DNA of 64,000 nt from Ferrovibrio sp965278975 (GTDB taxonomy: Bacteria; Pseudomonadota; Alphaproteobacteria; Ferrovibrionales; Ferrovibrionaceae). Below, in pieces: positions 25,180 to 33,861 of the stretch (the first letter of the stretch is position 1; each line of letters begins with the position of its first letter). Where the stretch lies: assembly GCF_965278975.1 (NCBI RefSeq), contig NZ_OZ257126.1, forward strand, positions 3,968,001 through 4,032,000. Direction: 5' to 3'. Below the pieces are notes generated by a model that had not been told where the DNA came from, made no database searches, and saw only the letters and a list, made by a program, of their open reading frames with translations. The position numbers were made by a program, and so were the translations under genes.

Positions 25180-26991
25180 TCAGATGTCGGCGTAGACGTG
25201 GGTTTCCTTGGCGGCGCCCGGATGGGTCACGGCGCCATGGGCGGCGGTCGAGACGGTCTGGGAATACTTCCAGATCGTGCCCGACTGGAATTCGTGCTTG
25301 CGCGGCTTCCACTTCTTCTTGCGCTCGGCGAATTCCTTGGCCGAGACATTCACGCTCAACACGCCTTTCTCGGCGTCGATGGTGATGATGTCGCCATTCT
25401 TGATCAGCGCGATGGGGCCGCCGACCGCCGCTTCCGGGCCGACATGGCCGACACAGAAGCCGCGCGTGCCGCCGGAGAAACGGCCATCGGTGATCAGCGC
25501 CACCTTCTCGCCCATGCCCTGGCCGTAGATGGCGCCGGTGGTGGCGAGCATTTCGCGCATGCCCGGGCCGCCCTTCGGGCCTTCATAGCGGATGACGATG
25601 ACATCGCCTTCCTTGTACTTCTTGGCCTGCACGGCGGCGAAGGCATCTTCCTCGCAATCGAAGACGCGCGCCGGGCCGACATGCTTCAGCTTCTTCAGGC
25701 CGGCCACCTTCACGATGGCGGCTTCGGGCGCCAGGTTGCCCTTCAGGCCAACCACGCCGCCGGTCGGGCTGAGCGGGTTGGTGATCGGACGGATCACATC
25801 CTGGTTCTTCGGGAATTTCACGCCCTTGAGGTTCTCGGCAATGGTCTTGCCGGTAACCGTGATGCAGTCGCCATGCAGGTAGCCGCCATCCAGCAGCTGC
25901 TTCATAACCACCTGCACGCCGCCCACCTCATAGAGGTCCTTGGCGACATATTTGCCACCCGGCTTGAGGTCGGCGATGTAGGGCGTGCGCTTCATGATGC
26001 GGGCCACGTCCTCAAGATCGAACTTGATGCCGCACTCGCTGGCGATGGCCGGCAGATGCAGGCCGGCATTGGTGCTGCCACCGGTGGCCGCCACGATCAT
26101 GGCGGCATTCTCCAGCGCCTTGCGGGTGACGATATCGCGCGGACGCAGGTTCCGCTTGATCAGCTCCATCACCATCTTGCCCGAGGCATAGCCGTAATCG
26201 TCGCGGTTCTCGTAGGGCGCCGGGGCGCCGCTCGAACCCGGCAGCGCCAAGCCGATGGCTTCGGAAATGCAGGCCATGGTGTTGGCCGTGAACTGGCCGC
26301 CGCAGGAGCCGGCCGACGGGCAGGCAACGCATTCCAGTTCGTGCAGCTCGTCCTCGTTCATGGTGCCGGCGGCCACCTGGCCCACGGCCTCGAACACATC
26401 GACGATGGTGACGTCGCGGTTCTTGAAGCGGCCGGGCAGGATCGAGCCACCATAGACGAACACGGACGGCACGTTCAGGCGCACCATGGCCATCATCAGG
26501 CCGGGCAGCGACTTATCGCAGCCCGCGAAGCCGACCAGGGCGTCGTAGCAATGGCCACGCACCGACAGTTCCACCGAGTCAGCGATCACTTCGCGGCTGA
26601 CCAGCGAGGCCTTCATGCCCTGGTGGCCCATGGCGATGGCGTCGGTAACGGTGATGGTGGTGAATTCACGCGGCGTGCCGCCGGCGGCCTTCACGCCAGC
26701 CTTGGCCTTCTGCGCCTGGCGGCCAAGCGAGATATTGCACGGCGCCGACTCATTCCAGGTGGTAACCACGCCGACCAGCGGCTGGTAGATTTCCTGCTCC
26801 TTCATGCCCATCGCATAATAGAAGCTGCGGTGCGGCGCACGCTCGGGGCCGACGCTGACAAAGCGGCTGGGCAGCTTGGACTTGTCGAAGCCGTTGGTCT
26901 TCGCCTTGGCTTTCACGGCAGGCTTCTTGGCGACAGACTTCTTGGCGGCTGCCTGCTTGGGGGCGGCGGCTTTCTTGGTTTTGCCCTTCAT
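25180..26991 (-). CDS. ilvD: Dihydroxy-acid dehydratase IlvD with Lys/Ala-rich N-terminal extension
   Basis: Iron-sulphur dehydratase of valine, leucine and isoleucine synthesis. The 603-residue protein contains cluster-ligand Cys residues in NESAPCNISLGRQ, LVGFAGCDKSLPG and VACPSAGSCGGQFTANTM. The late segments MGEKVALITDGRFSGGTRG and GFCVGHVGPEA are also typical. The first 32 residues are almost only Lys, Ala, Pro and Val and resemble a histone H1-like tail. Catalytic homology begins only at about residue 36. The start is supported by AGGGAG eleven bases ahead and by the lack of another Met before the catalytic domain. The gene is monocistronic, with a terminator downstream and a divergent efflux operon upstream. 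Confidence 0.95.
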   Translation of the reverse strand: MKGKTKKAAAPKQAAAKKSVAKKPAVKAKAKTNGFDKSKLPSRFVSVGPERAPHRSFYYAMGMKEQEIYQPLVGVVTTWNESAPCNISLGRQAQKAKAGVKAAGGTPREFTTITVTDAIAMGHQGMKASLVSREVIADSVELSVRGHCYDALVGFAGCDKSLPGLMMAMVRLNVPSVFVYGGSILPGRFKNRDVTIVDVFEAVGQVAAGTMNEDELHELECVACPSAGSCGGQFTANTMACISEAIGLALPGSSGAPAPYENRDDYGYASGKMVMELIKRNLRPRDIVTRKALENAAMIVAATGGSTNAGLHLPAIASECGIKFDLEDVARIMKRTPYIADLKPGGKYVAKDLYEVGGVQVVMKQLLDGGYLHGDCITVTGKTIAENLKGVKFPKNQDVIRPITNPLSPTGGVVGLKGNLAPEAAIVKVAGLKKLKHVGPARVFDCEEDAFAAVQAKKYKEGDVIVIRYEGPKGGPGMREMLATTGAIYGQGMGEKVALITDGRFSGGTRGFCVGHVGPEAAVGGPIALIKNGDIITIDAEKGVLSVNVSAKEFAERKKKWKPRKHEFQSGTIWKYSQTVSTAAHGAVTHPGAAKETHVYADI

Positions 26992-27152
26992 GGCTCAGGT
27001 TTCTCCCTAAAGGCAATGTAAACAGCTGGTTCGCGGCGGAGCATAACCAGAGGCCGCCGCTGCCGCCAGCCTTAGCCAGCCATGGCCAGCGCAGGATTCC
27101 CGTTTTCAGGCCGTGCTATAAGGCAACGTGATGGGGAGCATCATGGGGGAAA

Positions 27153-28733
27153 ATGCCAAATAATATTAAATCCGGGGCAGCGCGCCTGCTGGTCCTGCTT
27201 GTGCTGCTGCTGGCCGTGGCTGGCGGCGGCTTTTTGCTCTGGCGCCAGAATTTCGCCGCCGGCGATGGCCCCCGCTACCGCATTGCGAAAGTCGAACGCG
27301 GCAGCGTCATTGCCAGCGTCTCGGCCTCCGGCACGCTGGCGCCCGTCACCCAGGTACAGGTCGGCAGCCAGGTTTCAGGCCAGGTGAAGGAAATTCTGGC
27401 GGATTTCAATTCCGAGGTCCGCGCCAACCAGGTGATCGCCCGCATCGACCCGGAATCCTTCGAGGCCCGCGTTGCCCAGGCCGCAGCCGAACTCGAAGTG
27501 GCGCAGGCTGCCGTGCTGATGCAGCGTGCCAGCCTGGACCGTGCCCGCACCGACACCCAGCGCGCCGAAATCACCCGTGTGGATGCCGAGCGCGAATTCG
27601 GCCGCAAGCGCGACCTCGCCGACCGTGGCGTCGGCTCCACCGCCGACAAGGACCGCCAGGAGGCCAATGCGCTGGGCGCCCAGGCACAGGTGCAGGGCGC
27701 GCGCGCTGCCACCAGCATGGCCGAGGCGCAACTGGCCAATGCCATCGCCGCCGTGCGCCAGCGCGAGGCCGCCCTGCGCCAATCACGCATCGATCTCGAC
27801 CGCACCTATATCCGCTCGCCTGTCGATGGCGTGGTGATCCTGCGCAATATCGATGCCGGCCAGACCGTTGCCGCCAGCCTGCAGGCGCCGATCCTCTACA
27901 CCATCGCCGAGACGCTGACCAAGATGCAGGTGGAAACCAGCGTCGATGAGGCCGATATCGGGCGGCTCAGCGAGGGCATGGCAGCGACCTTCACGGTGGA
28001 CAGCCTGCCCGGCCGCACCTTCGAGGGTCAGATCCGGCAGATCCGCAAGTCGCCGCAGGTGGTGCAGAATGTCGTCACCTATACCGTGGTGATCGCCGCC
28101 GACAACCCGGACCTCAAGCTGCTGCCGGGCATGACCGCCAATGTCCGCATCGTTGTAGAACAGCGCGCCAATGTGTTGAAACTGCCCAATGCCGCCTTGC
28201 GCTTCCGGGCGCCTGCCGGCGTGACCATCGAAGCCGCCGATGGCAGCCAGCCGGCAGCCAGCAATGCGCCACAGGCCAGCGGTCTACAGGCCGTGCGCGA
28301 GCGGTTGGTGCGCGAGTTGCAACTCAATGATGCCCAGGCCCAGGCGCTGGATGATGCCTTCAACGACCTGCGCGGCAAGATCGCCGGACTTGGGCCGGAT
28401 TTGAACGAAAACCAGCGCCGCGCCGCCATCGAACGCCTGCGCGCCGAGAACCGGCATAAGATCGCCGCCATGCTGACGCCGGAGCAGCGCCAGCGCTATC
28501 AGGCCATGACGCCGGCCGCGGCGGGTAGCAATCAGGTGCGTGGCAGCGATGGCCGTGCCTATCAGCCGAAGGGCGCCGGGTTGCTCAGCCAGTCGCTGCG
28601 CGTCGGTATCAGCGATGGCAGCTTCACCGAGATCATCAGCGGCAGCCTGAAGGAAGGCGATGAGATCGTGATCGGCGTGCAGGGCGCCGTGACATCTGGT
28701 GGTAGTGGCAACACGCCACGCCTGCGGCTCTGA
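27153..28733 (+). CDS. macA: Efflux periplasmic adaptor (MacA/HlyD family) with CpxP/Spy-like insertion
   Basis: Membrane-fusion protein that links an inner-membrane ABC transporter to an outer-membrane channel. The 526-residue protein has one N-terminal membrane anchor (about 8-30). A biotinyl-lipoyl strand pair follows near GSQVSGQVKEILADFNSEV (about 68-90), then a long coiled-coil hairpin (about 100-215). After that come ILYTIAETLTKMQVETSVDEADIG and a barrel region with LLPGMTANVRI. An extra helical segment (about residues 370-455) interrupts the C-terminal domain. It contains paired LNDAQAQALDDAF and LTPEQRQRYQAM motifs, like the LTxxQ repeats of CpxP and Spy. The gene is the first of an operon with macB-type ATPase and permease genes. 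GGGGAAA precedes the ATG. Confidence 0.9.
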   Translation: MPNNIKSGAARLLVLLVLLLAVAGGGFLLWRQNFAAGDGPRYRIAKVERGSVIASVSASGTLAPVTQVQVGSQVSGQVKEILADFNSEVRANQVIARIDPESFEARVAQAAAELEVAQAAVLMQRASLDRARTDTQRAEITRVDAEREFGRKRDLADRGVGSTADKDRQEANALGAQAQVQGARAATSMAEAQLANAIAAVRQREAALRQSRIDLDRTYIRSPVDGVVILRNIDAGQTVAASLQAPILYTIAETLTKMQVETSVDEADIGRLSEGMAATFTVDSLPGRTFEGQIRQIRKSPQVVQNVVTYTVVIAADNPDLKLLPGMTANVRIVVEQRANVLKLPNAALRFRAPAGVTIEAADGSQPAASNAPQASGLQAVRERLVRELQLNDAQAQALDDAFNDLRGKIAGLGPDLNENQRRAAIERLRAENRHKIAAMLTPEQRQRYQAMTPAAAGSNQVRGSDGRAYQPKGAGLLSQSLRVGISDGSFTEIISGSLKEGDEIVIGVQGAVTSGGSGNTPRLRL

Positions 28734-28743
28734 ACGCACCGCC

Positions 28744-29466
28744 ATGAATGGCCTGATCGAAGTCACCGGCCTGCGCAAGCTGTTCCATCTCGGTGGCAGC
28801 GAGGTGGCGGCCCTGGCCGGCATCGATGTGAGCATCGCGCGCGGCGATTTCGTCGCCGTGATGGGGCCCTCGGGTTCGGGCAAATCCACCTTCATGAACA
28901 TGGTCGGCTGCCTGGACTCGCCTACCGGCGGTTCCTACCGCCTGGATGGCGAGGATGTGGCCGCCATGGACGAGGATGCCCGCGCCGACCTGCGCAACCG
29001 GCTGCTCGGTTTCGTGTTCCAGAGCTTCAACCTGCTGCCGCGCACCACGGCGCTGGATAATGTCGCCCTGCCCCTGCTCTACCGTCGCGGCACGGCGATG
29101 CCAGCCACCGAACGGCGGGCGCGGGCGGCACAGCGCCTGAACGAAGTCGGCCTTGCCGAACGCGGCCATCATCAGCCCTCGCAGCTTTCCGGTGGCCAGC
29201 AGCAGCGCGTCGCCATCGCCCGCGCCCTGGTGAACGACCCCGCCCTGCTGCTCGCCGACGAGCCGACCGGCGCCCTCGACAGCCGTACCTCGGTTGAAAT
29301 CATGGCGCTGTTCCAGGCGCTGAACCAGCGCGGCATCACCATCGTGCTGGTGACCCATGAACCGGATATCGCCGCCTATGCCAGCCGCAAGCTGCTGTTC
29401 CGCGATGGCAGGCTGGTGAGCGATGAGCGCAATCCGGCGCCGCGCCGGGCGGCAGACGAACTATGA
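28744..29466 (+). CDS. macB: ABC transporter ATP-binding protein, MacB/LolD-type
   Basis: ATPase subunit of a mechanotransducing (MacB-type) export system. The 240-residue protein shows Walker A GPSGSGKSTF near residue 42, the Q-loop in GFVFQSFNLLPRTTA and the signature LSGGQQQRVAIARAL near residue 147. Walker B with D-loop reads LLLADEPTGALDSRTS, and the switch His is in IVLVTHEPD. In E. coli MacB this domain is fused to the permease; here it is a separate gene, as in many bacteria. The start at 28744 lies ten bases after the adaptor stop. The end overlaps the upstream in-frame region of the permease gene but not its chosen start. Confidence 0.93.
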   Translation: MNGLIEVTGLRKLFHLGGSEVAALAGIDVSIARGDFVAVMGPSGSGKSTFMNMVGCLDSPTGGSYRLDGEDVAAMDEDARADLRNRLLGFVFQSFNLLPRTTALDNVALPLLYRRGTAMPATERRARAAQRLNEVGLAERGHHQPSQLSGGQQQRVAIARALVNDPALLLADEPTGALDSRTSVEIMALFQALNQRGITIVLVTHEPDIAAYASRKLLFRDGRLVSDERNPAPRRAADEL

Positions 29467-29476
29467 GCCCGCGGCC

Positions 29477-30709
29477 ATGAGCCCTTTGGCAAGCCTGCTG
29501 GTCGCCCTGCGTGCGCTGCGCGTCAACATGCTGCGTTCCGGCCTCACCATGCTCGGTATCGTCATCGGCGTTGCCGCCGTGATCACCATGGTGGCGGTGG
29601 GCGAAGGCGCCCAGGAGCGCGTGCGCGAGCAGATCAAGAGCCTGGGTTCAAACCTGATCGTGATCCTTTCCGGTGCCGTCACCAGCGGCGGCGCCCGGCT
29701 TGGCTTCGGTTCGCAGCTCACCATCACCGAGGATGACGGCTATGCCATCGCCCGCGAGGTCGATCTGGTGCAGGCGGCGGCGCCGGTGTCGCGCGGCACG
29801 GCGCAGATCGTGTTCGGCAACCAGAACTGGTCCAGCGTGGTCATGGGTATCACGCCGGATTATCTCGATGTGCGCGACTGGGAACTGGCCTCCGGCCGGG
29901 TGCTGGCACAGGAGGAAATCGACAGCGCCGCCAAGGTGGTGATGCTGGGCCAGACGGTGGCCAACAACCTGTTCGGTGACGCCGACCCTATCGAGCAGAC
30001 CATCCGCATCCGCAAGGTGCCGTTCACGGTGATCGGCGTGCTGGCCAAGAAGGGCCAGAGCATGCAGGGCCAGGACCAGGATGATGTGGTGCTGGTGCCG
30101 ATCAGCACCGCGCGCAAACGCCTGCTCGGCGGCCAGCAGGCCCGTCAGCGCGCCGTGGTGGCGATCTCCGTGAAGGTGCATGACGGCGCCGACATGGCCG
30201 AAGCCGAGAGCCAGATCCGCGACCTGCTGCGCCAGCGCCACCGCCTGCAACCGAACCAGGATGACGATTTCTGGCTGCGCAATCTGTCCGAGGTGCTGGA
30301 AACGCAGCAGGCGGCGCAGCGCGTGATGGCGCTGCTGCTGGCCGCCGTCGCCTCCGTGTCGCTGGTGGTCGGCGGCATCGGCATCATGAATATCATGCTG
30401 GTGAGCGTTACCGAGCGCACGCGCGAAATCGGCCTGCGCATGGCGGTCGGCGCCCGGCGGCGCGACATCCTGGCGCAATTCCTGATCGAAGCCGTGACCC
30501 TGGCCGCCATCGGCGGCATGATCGGCGTCGGCCTCGGTATCGGCGCGGCCATCGGGATTGCCTATTTCACCGACTGGCCGGTGCGCATCGCGCCTGCGGC
30601 CATCGTGCTGGCGGTGGGTTTCGCTGCCGCCGTGGGGGTGTTTTTTGGCTTCTATCCGGCGCGCAAGGCCTCAAAGCTGGAACCGATGGAAGCCTTGCGG
30701 TTCGAATAG
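29477..30709 (+). CDS. ABC transporter permease, MacB type
   Basis: Inner-membrane permease with the MacB/FtsX topology. The 410-residue protein has an N-terminal membrane helix in MLRSGLTMLGIVIGVAAVI (about 17-40). A large periplasmic domain (about 45-285) with MacB_PCD character follows, including SLGSNLIVILSGAV and PVSRGTAQIVFGNQNW. Three C-terminal helices carry the FtsX segments SLVVGGIGIMNIMLVSVTER and TREIGLRMAVGARRRDIL, and it ends with PARKASKLEPMEALRFE. The Met at 29477 is used because an upstream in-frame extension lies inside the ATPase gene and has no homology. Adaptor, ATPase and permease together form a tripartite efflux pump or lipoprotein/lipid exporter; the outer-membrane channel is not in the window. 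Confidence 0.93.
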   Translation: MSPLASLLVALRALRVNMLRSGLTMLGIVIGVAAVITMVAVGEGAQERVREQIKSLGSNLIVILSGAVTSGGARLGFGSQLTITEDDGYAIAREVDLVQAAAPVSRGTAQIVFGNQNWSSVVMGITPDYLDVRDWELASGRVLAQEEIDSAAKVVMLGQTVANNLFGDADPIEQTIRIRKVPFTVIGVLAKKGQSMQGQDQDDVVLVPISTARKRLLGGQQARQRAVVAISVKVHDGADMAEAESQIRDLLRQRHRLQPNQDDDFWLRNLSEVLETQQAAQRVMALLLAAVASVSLVVGGIGIMNIMLVSVTERTREIGLRMAVGARRRDILAQFLIEAVTLAAIGGMIGVGLGIGAAIGIAYFTDWPVRIAPAAIVLAVGFAAAVGVFFGFYPARKASKLEPMEALRFE

Positions 30710-30794
30710 CCGGGCTTTTCATGGAGGTTGCAGAAGCCCAGAAAAATTAACTGGTGTTTAACATCTGTTAACGCTGATCTGACAAAATGTTGCC

Positions 30795-31271
30795 ATGCGT
30801 TACATGGCCGACATACCGGGCAGCTCTCCCGGAGGCTATTTCTCCGGCGGCTGCTACATCGTGCTTACGCAGCTCGGCGATAGCTGGATTCTGCGCGCCG
30901 CCCATGGCGACATGGAAGCCGCCCAGGCCGAAGCCTTCCGCTGGCGCCGCATCTATGGCCCGGAACGCACCCGCATCGCCGCCGTGAATCAGGGGGCTTC
31001 TGCTTCGGTGCTGCCAGATGCCACGCCGGTAGAGACCATCAGCAATCTACCGGTGATCATCGATGTGGTGCCGGAGCCGGCCAACGACATAACCGGAGCC
31101 ACGCCGCCGAAGCCGGCCATCAGCAAGCCACCGCGCCGCACGGCCGTACCGCGTAAAACTGGCCGCCCGCTCGGCTGGGGTGAGACCCTGCTGCGGGCGC
31201 TGCTGCTGTATTTCGTCTATTCCCTGGCCAACCGGCTCATCGACCTCGCCATCCTGATGCAGGGCGCCTAA
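30795..31271 (+). CDS. Hypothetical protein with C-terminal membrane anchor
   Basis: No family was recognised. The 158-residue protein has a small N-terminal domain (about 1-65) with YFSGGCYIVLTQLGDSWILR and the helix AAQAEAFRWRRIYGPERTR. A proline- and lysine-rich linker follows (about 70-130). A single hydrophobic segment LLRALLLYFVYSLANRLIDL lies at the C-terminal end (about 135-155), which would make it tail-anchored with the N-domain in the cytoplasm. An alternative ATG lies nine bases downstream. It is 85 bases after the efflux permease gene in a region with TTAAC repeats and ends nine bases before the AEC transporter gene, so it may be co-transcribed with that. Confidence 0.75.
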   Translation: MRYMADIPGSSPGGYFSGGCYIVLTQLGDSWILRAAHGDMEAAQAEAFRWRRIYGPERTRIAAVNQGASASVLPDATPVETISNLPVIIDVVPEPANDITGATPPKPAISKPPRRTAVPRKTGRPLGWGETLLRALLLYFVYSLANRLIDLAILMQGA

Positions 31272-31280
31272 AGTTCCCGC

Positions 31281-32204
31281 ATGGTCGATGTCATCTTTGC
31301 GATTCTGCCGATCTTCCTGCTGATCCTGATCGGCTTAGGGATGCGGCGCTGGAGTTTTCCCGGCGAGGGCTTCTGGCCGCTGGCCGACCGCAGCGTCTAT
31401 TTCCTGTTCTTTCCGGCACTGCTGATCCACAACCTGGCGCGCGCCGATCTCGGCGACCTCGACCCCACCGGCCTGTTCGGCACTTTGTTCGGCTCAATCC
31501 TGCTGATCGCGGTGATCGGCTATAGCCTGCGCCGCCCGCTCAAGCTCGATGGCCCGGCCTTCACCAGCCTGTTTCAGGGTTCGATCCGCTTCAACACCTT
31601 CGTCGGCTTCGGCGCCGTGGCGGCCTTATCCGGCAATGCCGGCATCACGCTCTATGCCGTGGTGATCTCGGTGGCGATTCCGGTGCTGAATGTCCTCACC
31701 GTGCTGGTGATGATGCGTTTCGGCAGCCATGCCCGGGGCGGCGCTTCGTGGCGCGATCAGTTTATCGCCCTGGCCAAGAACCCGCTGATCATCGCCTGCC
31801 TGGTCGGCATCTTCCTGAATCAGACCGGCATCGGCCTGCCGCGCGGCATCGATGCCGTGCTCAAGACCCTGGGCGATGTGGCAGCGCCGCTCGGCCTGCT
31901 CACCGTCGGCGCCGCGCTGCAACTCGATGCGCTGCGCCGGGGCGGCCCGGCGGTGGCCGCCACCCTGGTGCTGAAGCTGCTGCTCTATCCGGCAGCGATG
32001 TTCGGCCTGGCGCGGCTGTGGCATCTCACCCTGATCGAAACCCAGGTGCTGGTGCTGTGGGCGATGCTGCCGACCTCAAGCGCCAGCTACATCCTGGCAC
32101 GCCAGATGGGCGGCGATGCGCCGCTGATGGCAGCCATCGTCACCGCCACCACGCTCGGCGCCTTCATCACCATGCCGATCCTGCTCGGCTTGATGGGGCT
32201 CTAG
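31281..32204 (+). CDS. AEC-family (auxin efflux carrier-like) transporter
   Basis: Inner-membrane carrier of the PIN-like/AEC family; bacterial members include malonate and malate carriers, but most are unassigned. The 307-residue protein has about ten membrane helices. Conserved features are the opening IFAILPIFLLILIGLGMRRW, FQGSIRFNTFVGFGAVAALS near residue 92 and NPLIIACLVGIFLNQTGIGL near residue 168. LPTSSASYILARQMGGDAPL near residue 265 also fits the family. It lies nine bases after the preceding hypothetical gene and converges with era, the stop codons being one base apart. The substrate is unknown. Confidence 0.9.
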   Translation: MVDVIFAILPIFLLILIGLGMRRWSFPGEGFWPLADRSVYFLFFPALLIHNLARADLGDLDPTGLFGTLFGSILLIAVIGYSLRRPLKLDGPAFTSLFQGSIRFNTFVGFGAVAALSGNAGITLYAVVISVAIPVLNVLTVLVMMRFGSHARGGASWRDQFIALAKNPLIIACLVGIFLNQTGIGLPRGIDAVLKTLGDVAAPLGLLTVGAALQLDALRRGGPAVAATLVLKLLLYPAAMFGLARLWHLTLIETQVLVLWAMLPTSSASYILARQMGGDAPLMAAIVTATTLGAFITMPILLGLMGL

Positions 32205-32205
32205 A

Positions 32206-33117
32206 TCAAGCCTTGGGGAAGTCGAGGCCCATCGCCTCGTAGCGTTCGGGATCGTCGCCCCAGTCGCCGCGCACCTTCACGAACAGGAAGAGATGCACGC
32301 GGCGCTCGAACTGTTCTTCCATTTCGCGCCGGGCATTGGCGCCGATGCGCTTCAGCATCGCACCGCCCTCGCCGATCACGATCTTCTTCTGCGTCTCGCG
32401 CTCGATGAAGATCACCTGATTGATCTTGGCCGAACCATCCTTCTGGTCCTTCCAATCCTCGGTTTCCACCGTGGCGGCATAGGGCAGTTCCTGGCGCAGC
32501 GCGTTGAACAGCTTCTCGCGCGTGATCTCGGCGGCGAGGAAACGCATCGGCACATCGGTCAACTGGTCTTCCGGGTACAGCCAGGGGCCTGCCGGCATGC
32601 GGCGGGCGAGATCGCGGCGCAGGTCGTCAACGCCATCGCCCTTCTCCGCCGAGATCATGAAGGTGGCCGCGAAGGCAAAGTCATTGTTCAGCGCCTGGGT
32701 GAGGCCGAGCAGCTTCTCGCGCAGCAGCTTATCCACCTTGTTCAGCGCCAGCACGATCGGCGTGTCCTGGTTCTTCAGGCGCTTGAGGATTTCGCGCGTC
32801 TCGTCGTCATAACCGCGCACCGCATCCACCACCAGCAGGATCACATCGGCATCATCCACGCCGCTCCAGGCCGCCTGCACCATGGCGCGATCAAGCCGCC
32901 GCTTCGGCGCGAAGATGCCCGGAGTATCCAGATAGATGATCTGCGCCTGATCATCGATGCCGATGCCGGTGATGCGCGCCCGCGTCGTCTGCACCTTGGA
33001 CGAGACGATGGAAATCTTGGCGCCGAGCAGGGCATTCAGCAGGGTCGACTTGCCGGCATTGGGCGCGCCGACAATGGCGACATAGCCGCAGGTGGTGTTG
33101 GTGGTTTCGTCACTCAT
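32206..33117 (-). CDS. era: GTPase Era
   Basis: Ribosome-assembly GTPase that binds the 3' end of 16S rRNA. The 303-residue protein contains G1 GAPNAGKSTL near residue 17, the G2 region with TTRARITGI, G3 DTPGIFAP near residue 59 and G4 NKVDKL near residue 121. A G5-like SAEKGDGVDDL lies near residue 152. The C-terminal KH domain (about 205-300) has EVIFIERETQKKIVIGEGG spread as VIFIERETQKKIV and GEGGAMLKRIGANAR. The ATG overlaps the rnc stop codon by four bases. It is the last gene of the lepB-rnc-era group in the window; recO, which often follows, is absent because the next gene is convergent. Confidence 0.97.
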   Translation of the reverse strand: MSDETTNTTCGYVAIVGAPNAGKSTLLNALLGAKISIVSSKVQTTRARITGIGIDDQAQIIYLDTPGIFAPKRRLDRAMVQAAWSGVDDADVILLVVDAVRGYDDETREILKRLKNQDTPIVLALNKVDKLLREKLLGLTQALNNDFAFAATFMISAEKGDGVDDLRRDLARRMPAGPWLYPEDQLTDVPMRFLAAEITREKLFNALRQELPYAATVETEDWKDQKDGSAKINQVIFIERETQKKIVIGEGGAMLKRIGANARREMEEQFERRVHLFLFVKVRGDWGDDPERYEAMGLDFPKA

Positions 33118-33860
33118 GTACTTTGCTCCAGGCGGCGCAGCAGCCGGCCGGCAGCTTCCTGCTCGGCGGCGCGCTTCGAGCCGCCTTTTCCTTGTTCCGG
33201 TTCACCATCGCCCAGCGCCACCTCGACGGTGAAGCGCGGTTCATGCGGTGGTCCTTCGATGCTGGCGACCTGATAGCGCGGCACATTCTGGCCGCGCGCG
33301 GCAGCCCATTCCTGCAGCGCGGTCTTGGCATCCTTGGCAGCACCAGCATAGGACGAATCATCCAGATGCGGTGCCATATGGCGCGATACGAACTGCTCCG
33401 CCGCCGCCAGGCCGCCATCCAGATACAGCGCGGCGATCACAGCTTCAAGTGCATCGGCCAGGATCGCCGGCTTGCCGGCACCGCCGGAATCACGCTCCGA
33501 GCGCGACAACTGGATATGCTCGCCAAGGCCCAGATCCTGGGCGAACCGCGCCAGGCTTTCCTGCCGCACCAGGGCATTGTAGCGCAGCGCCAGCTCGCCA
33601 GCGGCTGCATCCGGGAATGCCTTGGCCAGCAGGGTAGCGACGATCAGGCCGAGCACGCGGTCGCCGATGAATTCGAGCCGGTTATAATCGCGCGCGGCCT
33701 CGGTCTTGGCGGCGCCGCGCCGCGCCGATTTGGCACGCGAGCGGCGCGGATTCGCCGAGGGATGCACCAGGGCTTCCTCCAGCAGCTTCGGCTCGGCGAA
33801 ACGGTGCCCAAGCGCCTGCTGCAGGGTGTCGAGGCCGGGTTTGCTGGCGTCGTCCGACAC
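33114..33860 (-). CDS. rnc: Ribonuclease III
   Basis: Double-strand-specific endoribonuclease for rRNA and mRNA processing. The 248-residue protein has an N-terminal nuclease domain with the signature NRLEFIGDRVLGLIVA near residue 60 (catalytic acidic residues Glu and Asp visible). ADALEAVIAALYLDGG near residue 132 supplies the second acidic pair. A C-terminal double-stranded-RNA-binding domain (about 175-245) has DAKTALQEWAAARGQNVP and ends GSKRAAEQEAAGRLLRRLE. An extra basic stretch near residues 37-52 (NPRRSRAKSARRGAAK) is longer than in E. coli. It is two bases downstream of lepB and overlaps era. Confidence 0.97.
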   Translation of the reverse strand: MSDDASKPGLDTLQQALGHRFAEPKLLEEALVHPSANPRRSRAKSARRGAAKTEAARDYNRLEFIGDRVLGLIVATLLAKAFPDAAAGELALRYNALVRQESLARFAQDLGLGEHIQLSRSERDSGGAGKPAILADALEAVIAALYLDGGLAAAEQFVSRHMAPHLDDSSYAGAAKDAKTALQEWAAARGQNVPRYQVASIEGPPHEPRFTVEVALGDGEPEQGKGGSKRAAEQEAAGRLLRRLEQST

Positions 33861-33861
33861 G

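Noticed and set aside
25198..27021. Long plus-strand frame opposite ilvD
   Set aside because: Rich in His, Gln and Arg in the way GC-rich antisense frames usually are; IlvD motifs are on the minus strand.
30712..30739. Inverted repeat GGGCTT/AAGCCC after the efflux permease gene
   Set aside because: The loop is 16 bases, the stem only six, and an A-rich rather than T-rich tract follows on the coding strand, so it is not a convincing terminator.
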